Position numbers and translations under genes: made by a program
Assembly: GCF_022828475.1 (NCBI RefSeq)
Contig: NZ_CP059557.1
Span: forward strand, 5,007,470-5,071,469
From: Saccharopolyspora gloriosae
Lineage (GTDB): Bacteria > Actinomycetota > Actinomycetes > Mycobacteriales > Pseudonocardiaceae
Length of the DNA stretch: 64,000 bases
Reading direction: 5' to 3'
Notes under the pieces: model-generated
What the model was told of the DNA's origin: nothing
Database searches by the model: none
The model's input: only the letters and a program-made list of their open reading frames with translations
Shown here: positions 60,642 through 64,000 of the stretch, piece after piece
Layout: the number at the start of each line of letters is the position of its first letter
Numbering within the stretch: position 1 is the stretch's first letter

Positions 60642-61544
60642 TCACTGGGCGCGGGTGGCGCCGACGGAGGCGAGCACGACGCAGCTGATGGCCAGCCACT
60701 GCACCACTCCGAGCGCCTCGTGCAGCACCAGCAGGCCCGCGAGCGCCGCGACCGCGGGCTCCAGGCTCATCAGCACGCCGAACACTCGCGGCGGCATACG
60801 CCGCAGCGCTTCCAGTTCCAGCGAGTACGGCACCACCGAGGACATCAGCGCCACCACCAGGCCCGCGACGAGCACGGTCGGGGACAGCAGCTCCGCGCCG
60901 CCGCCGGTGATCCCGAACGGCAACGCCACCAGCGCCCCGAACGCCATGCCCAGTGCGAGACCGTTGCCGCCGCTCGTGTACTGCCCCAGCTTCGCGCCCG
61001 CCAAGATGTAGGACGCCCACAGCACGGCCGCGGCCAGCGCGAACCCCACCCCCACCGGGTCCAGGCCGCCCTCCACGCGGGACAGCAGCAGCACGCCGAG
61101 CCCGGCCAGCGCCGCCCACACCAAGTCCAGCTTGCGCCGCGAGCCGAACACGGCCACGGCCAGCGGCCCCAGGAACTCGATGGTCACCGCCACGCCGAGC
61201 GGGATGCGTTCGATGGCCTGGTAGAGGCACAGGTTCATGCCTGCCAGCACCGTGCCGTACGCGGCGACCACGAGCCACGTCGTGCGGTCCAAGCGCAGCG
61301 AAGGACGCCAGATCAGCAGCAGCACCAGCGCCGCGAACAGCAGCCGCAACGTGACCACCCCGGACGCGCCCGCCAACGCGAACAGCTGCTTGGCGAACGC
61401 GGCACCGACCTGCAGGCTGATCACGCCCAGCAGCACCAGCACCGGAGGCGGGACGGCGCCGAAACCACGCGCCAGGAGCGGCTGCGCACCGGTCCACATC
61501 GGCCGCCTGCTCGACGACGCACCGTCCATGTTCACCGCGACCAC
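60642..61544 (-). CDS. EamA/RhtA-type exporter
   Basis: About 300 aa from GTG 61544 with GGAGGAG 7 bp upstream. Ten helices in two EamA repeats: LVLLGVISLQVGAAFAKQLF, WLVVAAYGTVLAGMNLCLYQ, IERIPLGVAVTIEFLGPLAV, WASYILAGAKLGQYTSG, GLVVALMSSVVPYSLELEAL, RRMPPRVFGVLMSLEPAVAA. This is the RhtA subgroup, which exports threonine/homoserine-like metabolites. The true start may be the ATG at 61529. Divergent from the lipoprotein hydrolase. Confidence 0.9.
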   Translation of the reverse strand: MVAVNMDGASSSRRPMWTGAQPLLARGFGAVPPPVLVLLGVISLQVGAAFAKQLFALAGASGVVTLRLLFAALVLLLIWRPSLRLDRTTWLVVAAYGTVLAGMNLCLYQAIERIPLGVAVTIEFLGPLAVAVFGSRRKLDLVWAALAGLGVLLLSRVEGGLDPVGVGFALAAAVLWASYILAGAKLGQYTSGGNGLALGMAFGALVALPFGITGGGAELLSPTVLVAGLVVALMSSVVPYSLELEALRRMPPRVFGVLMSLEPAVAALAGLLVLHEALGVVQWLAISCVVLASVGATRAQ

Positions 61545-61766
61545 GCCTGCTCCTCCAGTTCCCGGCCGGGCGCACGCCCGATCCGTCCACTCCCCTGTAC
61601 CCGGCGCCCGCGGTCGTGCTCGCTCCCGGTCGCGGCGCCCGGCGAACCGTAGCCGCCGCCCGAATCTCGCCCAACCGGATTGCGACGAGGCCCGCACCCC
61701 TCACCTCGGACTCACGCCGATCATGCGATGCTCACCGCAGGATCCGCCCACGCAGAGGGAGCAGTC

Positions 61767-63323
61767 GTGCCGCGCACCAGCCATCGCATCGGTGCCCTGC
61801 TGCTGCTCGCCCTGATCACCGCGGGCTGTTCGGCCGGTCCGTCGCAGCGCCCGGCCGTCGCCTACCGCGATGCCGAGCAGCCCGTCGCGCCCGCGCCGAA
61901 ACCGCCCGGGCCGGCCCCGCTGCCCGCACTGGGGCCGTCCGCAGGCAGCGCCCTGAACTGGGAGGACTGCACCGGCGAAACGCGGCAGGAGCTGTCGCTG
62001 CCCGCGGGTGGACCGTCGTTCTCCTGCTCGCAGCTGCTGACCACACTGGACTCGCCGGAAGCGCCCGCCGAGGGCACCACCCGCGCCGCGCTGCTGAGCA
62101 CCGGCACCGGCGGGATTCCGCTGGTGGTGCTCGGGGACGTCAACGGGGAACCGGGCACGTCGGTGGCGGCTCGGCTGGCGCTGACGCTGCCCTCGGAAAT
62201 GCTCAGCACGTTCCGGATCATCGGCATGGATCGGCGCGGCACCGGCCAGTCCGACCCCGCCGACTGCATGCCGCCCGCGCAGCGCGAGTCCATCGTCGGT
62301 TTCGACCCGCGCGCGACGGACCGGGCTTCGCTGGACCGGTTGCTCACCTCGGTGCGGTTGTCGAGCCAGGAGTGCCTGCTGGACCTGGACGACCGGTTGC
62401 AGGCCTACGACTCGTGGCGCACCGCCGCCGACCTGGAGGAACTGCGCCTCGAACTGGACGTGCCGAAGCTGCACGCCATCGGGCGCGGTGAAGCGTCGCG
62501 GGTGCTCACCAGCTATGCGCAGCGCTATCCCGACTCGGTGGGCCGGATGGTGTTCGACGGCGGCCCCGATCCGCAGCTGGACGCGATGGGTGAGGCCGGA
62601 GCGCAGGCGCAGGGCGCGGAGCAGACCTTCGACGCGTTCGCCGCGGACTGCCTCGGCCGGAGCTCCTGCCCGTTGGGGCCGGATCCGCGCCGCACGGTGG
62701 AAAGCCTGGTGGACCGCACCCGGACGACGTCGCTGCCCGCCGCCGACGGGCCGGTGAGCAGCGGGAAGATCGTGCGCGTGCTGCTCGCCGAGCTGGGCGA
62801 ACCGCGACGCTGGCCGCAGCTGAGCGCGGCGCTCGCCGCGGCGAACAACGGGGACGGCGGCCGGATCAGCGCGCTGGCGGCGCCGCTGGTGCGGGAGAAC
62901 GGAGCGGATCCCGCTCAGCTCGACGGTGCGCTGATCACCAGCTGCAACGACACCCGGCTGCGGCTGCCCTCGGAACGGCTCGTGCACGTGGCGGCCGAAT
63001 GGGTCGGGACGCACCCCCTGTTCGGCGGAGTCTTCGCGCAACGCCTCGCCTGGTGCGCGCAGTGGCCGGAGCCGCAGGAGGAACCGCCGCCGCCGTCCGT
63101 TCCCGGACTGCCGCCGATCCCGGTGGTGACGACTGCGAACGACCCGCTGGTACCGGTGCAGAGCAGCAAGCACCTGGCCGAGCAACTGCCGACCGGTGTC
63201 GCGGTGAACTGGCAGGGTTCCGGGCACGGCGCCCTCGGCCGGTCGGACTGCGTGACCGACACGATCAGCCGATTCCTCGTGCAGGGCACGCTCCCCGCCG
63301 ACGGCATGGCCTGCCCCGCCTGA
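61767..63323 (+). CDS. Secreted alpha/beta-hydrolase lipoprotein, nucleophile missing
   Basis: 518 aa from GTG 61767 (GAGGGAGCAGTC upstream). Signal peptide with lipobox ALLLLALITAGCS, then a Pro-rich linker, then a fold like secreted tripeptidyl aminopeptidases (WEDCTGETRQELSLPAG, IIGMDRRGTGQSDPADC, LEELRLELDVPKLHAIGRGE, AQRYPDSVGRMVFDGGPDPQ). At the nucleophile elbow the usual G-x-S-Y-G is replaced by G-R-G-E-A, so the catalytic Ser is Gly. Later Asp (TTANDPLVPVQSSK) and His (QGSGHGALGRSDC) positions are kept. It may be a binding pseudoenzyme. Confidence 0.85.
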   Translation: MPRTSHRIGALLLLALITAGCSAGPSQRPAVAYRDAEQPVAPAPKPPGPAPLPALGPSAGSALNWEDCTGETRQELSLPAGGPSFSCSQLLTTLDSPEAPAEGTTRAALLSTGTGGIPLVVLGDVNGEPGTSVAARLALTLPSEMLSTFRIIGMDRRGTGQSDPADCMPPAQRESIVGFDPRATDRASLDRLLTSVRLSSQECLLDLDDRLQAYDSWRTAADLEELRLELDVPKLHAIGRGEASRVLTSYAQRYPDSVGRMVFDGGPDPQLDAMGEAGAQAQGAEQTFDAFAADCLGRSSCPLGPDPRRTVESLVDRTRTTSLPAADGPVSSGKIVRVLLAELGEPRRWPQLSAALAAANNGDGGRISALAAPLVRENGADPAQLDGALITSCNDTRLRLPSERLVHVAAEWVGTHPLFGGVFAQRLAWCAQWPEPQEEPPPPSVPGLPPIPVVTTANDPLVPVQSSKHLAEQLPTGVAVNWQGSGHGALGRSDCVTDTISRFLVQGTLPADGMACPA

Positions 63324-63486
63324 GGATTCCTTTCAGAACGACCTGCGCAGTGGGTCACTCAGCGGAAACCTCGCCGTCGCCGGCACGACCGAAGATCGTT
63401 CTGCAAAGCCCTGAAGACCGTGGACGGTTCGGCGCGGTCGCGGGTTCCGGAAGCACGGAGACCGCACTTCCCGGAACCCGCTCCGA

Positions 63487-63585
63487 TCAGCAACCCGAGC
63501 AACACCCGCAAGAGGGGCCGCTGCAGCTCGCGCAGCAGCTGCAGCCACCGGCCTGCGGAGTGGTCTCGTTCTCGGTGGGAACCAT
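63487..63585 (-). CDS. 32-aa Cys-rich peptide, candidate RiPP precursor or metal binder
   Basis: Too short for most gene finders. The ATG at 63585 has GAGGAG 6 bp upstream; the peptide is a 14-residue polar leader MVPTENETTPQAGG ending in Gly-Gly, then an 18-residue core CSCCASCSGPSCGCCSGC with eight Cys and nothing but Cys, Ser, Gly, Ala and Pro. This design fits a thiazole/oxazole-type or other ribosomally made peptide precursor, or a tiny metallothionein. No modifying enzyme is in the window, which ends about 400 bp upstream. Convergent with the lipoprotein gene; the strong ribosome site argues it is translated. Confidence 0.55.
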   Translation of the reverse strand: MVPTENETTPQAGGCSCCASCSGPSCGCCSGC

Positions 63586-63776
63586 GGCGATCTCCTCACG
63601 TCCTTGAGCATCAGCGGTAGCGATCGTGCGCGCCCGAGCACCACTGGAGACACCGCCGAGCGAGCGATGCGCCGTCCGCCAACCTGCTGAACAGGCAACA
63701 TGCACTCATTGCAATCCGTGTCTTTGATCTTGTGGTGGGCCGGTGGCGACGAACGAGCGGACCGCGCCCACCCGCG

Positions 63777-64000
63777 TCAGACCCCTCCAGGCGACCCGGC
63801 TGCGCCCACCACCGCCACCCAGAGATCGGCCCGGCCTGCGGCGGTGTCGACGCTGCGGCCGGTGAGGCGCTCGATCCTGGCGATCCGCTTGCGCAGCGTG
63901 TTGCGGTGGATGCCCATGTCGTCGGCCGTGGGCTGCCAACGGCCGAGGTGGAACAGATAGCTGTGCAAGGTGCGGAGCAGTTCCGGCTCATCGGCCAGCT
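63777..64000 (-). CDS. PucR-type regulator, C-terminal end only
   Basis: Partial at its 5' end, which lies beyond the window; about 74 codons are visible. LLRTLHSYLFHLGRWQPTAD, DMGIHRNTLRKRIARIERLT and GRSVDTAAGRADLWVAV are the PucR C-terminal helix-turn-helix (HTH_30), where HRNTLRKRI is the recognition helix. PucR proteins activate purine or other nitrogen catabolism genes. It is transcribed toward the Cys-rich peptide gene, with 190 bp between. Start and N-terminal domain cannot be seen. Confidence 0.8.
   Translation of the reverse strand, partial: LADEPELLRTLHSYLFHLGRWQPTADDMGIHRNTLRKRIARIERLTGRSVDTAAGRADLWVAVVGAAGSPGGV

Overview
The window is high-GC DNA with short intergenic gaps, many GTG starts, and genes for mycothiol-dependent formaldehyde oxidation, an F420-type luciferase-like oxidoreductase, XRE/DUF397 pairs, an actinobacterial LigC-type ligase and an Asp23 stress island. 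This points to a chromosome segment of an actinomycete, most likely of the order Pseudonocardiales (a Saccharopolyspora-like organism; this is an inference from gene content). I see no phage, transposase, CRISPR array, tRNA or rRNA.

Layout. 1-8 kb: start of a Ppx/GppA-type gene (minus, cut by the window edge), Rv3520c-like F420 oxidoreductase, a D-2-hydroxyacid dehydrogenase, a DUF952-cupin fusion, a frameshifted membrane gene, and a GH2 glycosidase split by an in-frame TGA. 7-12 kb: phosphoketolase-acetate kinase pair and a Gfo/Idh/MocA oxidoreductase. 12-17 kb: mscR, MBL hydrolase, histidine kinase and response regulator in one direction, then a DUF574 methyltransferase. 17-27 kb: MFS transporter, amidase, SDR, RidA, GlxA-type regulator, an acyl-CoA dehydrogenase/CoA-transferase pair with a divergent VanR/FadR-type regulator and an ATTGGATCCAAT operator, and 3-hydroxyacyl-CoA dehydrogenase. 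27-31 kb: an XRE regulator, HExxH protein, DUF6545-like membrane protein and degenerate P450. 31-42 kb: Fpg/Nei glycosylase, a winged-helix regulator pair, hydrolase, DUF5709, a LacI-regulated alpha-glucoside-type ABC importer, a beta-lactamase-like lipoprotein and a small stress cluster (DUF2795, Rv2629-like, PfpI, Bcp). 42-48 kb: XRE/DUF397 module and a ribose-type ABC importer. 48-55 kb: Ser/Thr kinase, a frameshifted lactonase, ornithine aminotransferase, ZapE and a RibD-like reductase. 55-59.5 kb: ECF sigma factor, zinc-binding anti-sigma-like protein and a run of Asp23/Gls24 proteins ending with an AmaP-like anchor. 59.5-64 kb: LigC-like ligase, RhtA-type exporter, a lipoprotein alpha/beta-hydrolase that lacks its nucleophile serine, a 32-aa Cys-rich peptide, and the C-terminal end of a PucR-type regulator.

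The most unusual signal is a dispersed element of about 250-360 bp present four times (near 16.9, 26.2, 49.8 and 52.8 kb). Every copy lies between two convergent genes and begins a few bases after a stop codon. Each carries a perfect 17-bp stem whose central 7 bp differ completely between copies yet stay complementary, wrapped around a nearly invariant inner hairpin, and followed by an array of short palindromes centred on TTC. I do not recognise the family.

Three genes look broken by a single event (GH2 in-frame TGA, lactonase 1-nt loss in a G run, membrane protein -1 shift). These could be real decay or assembly errors.
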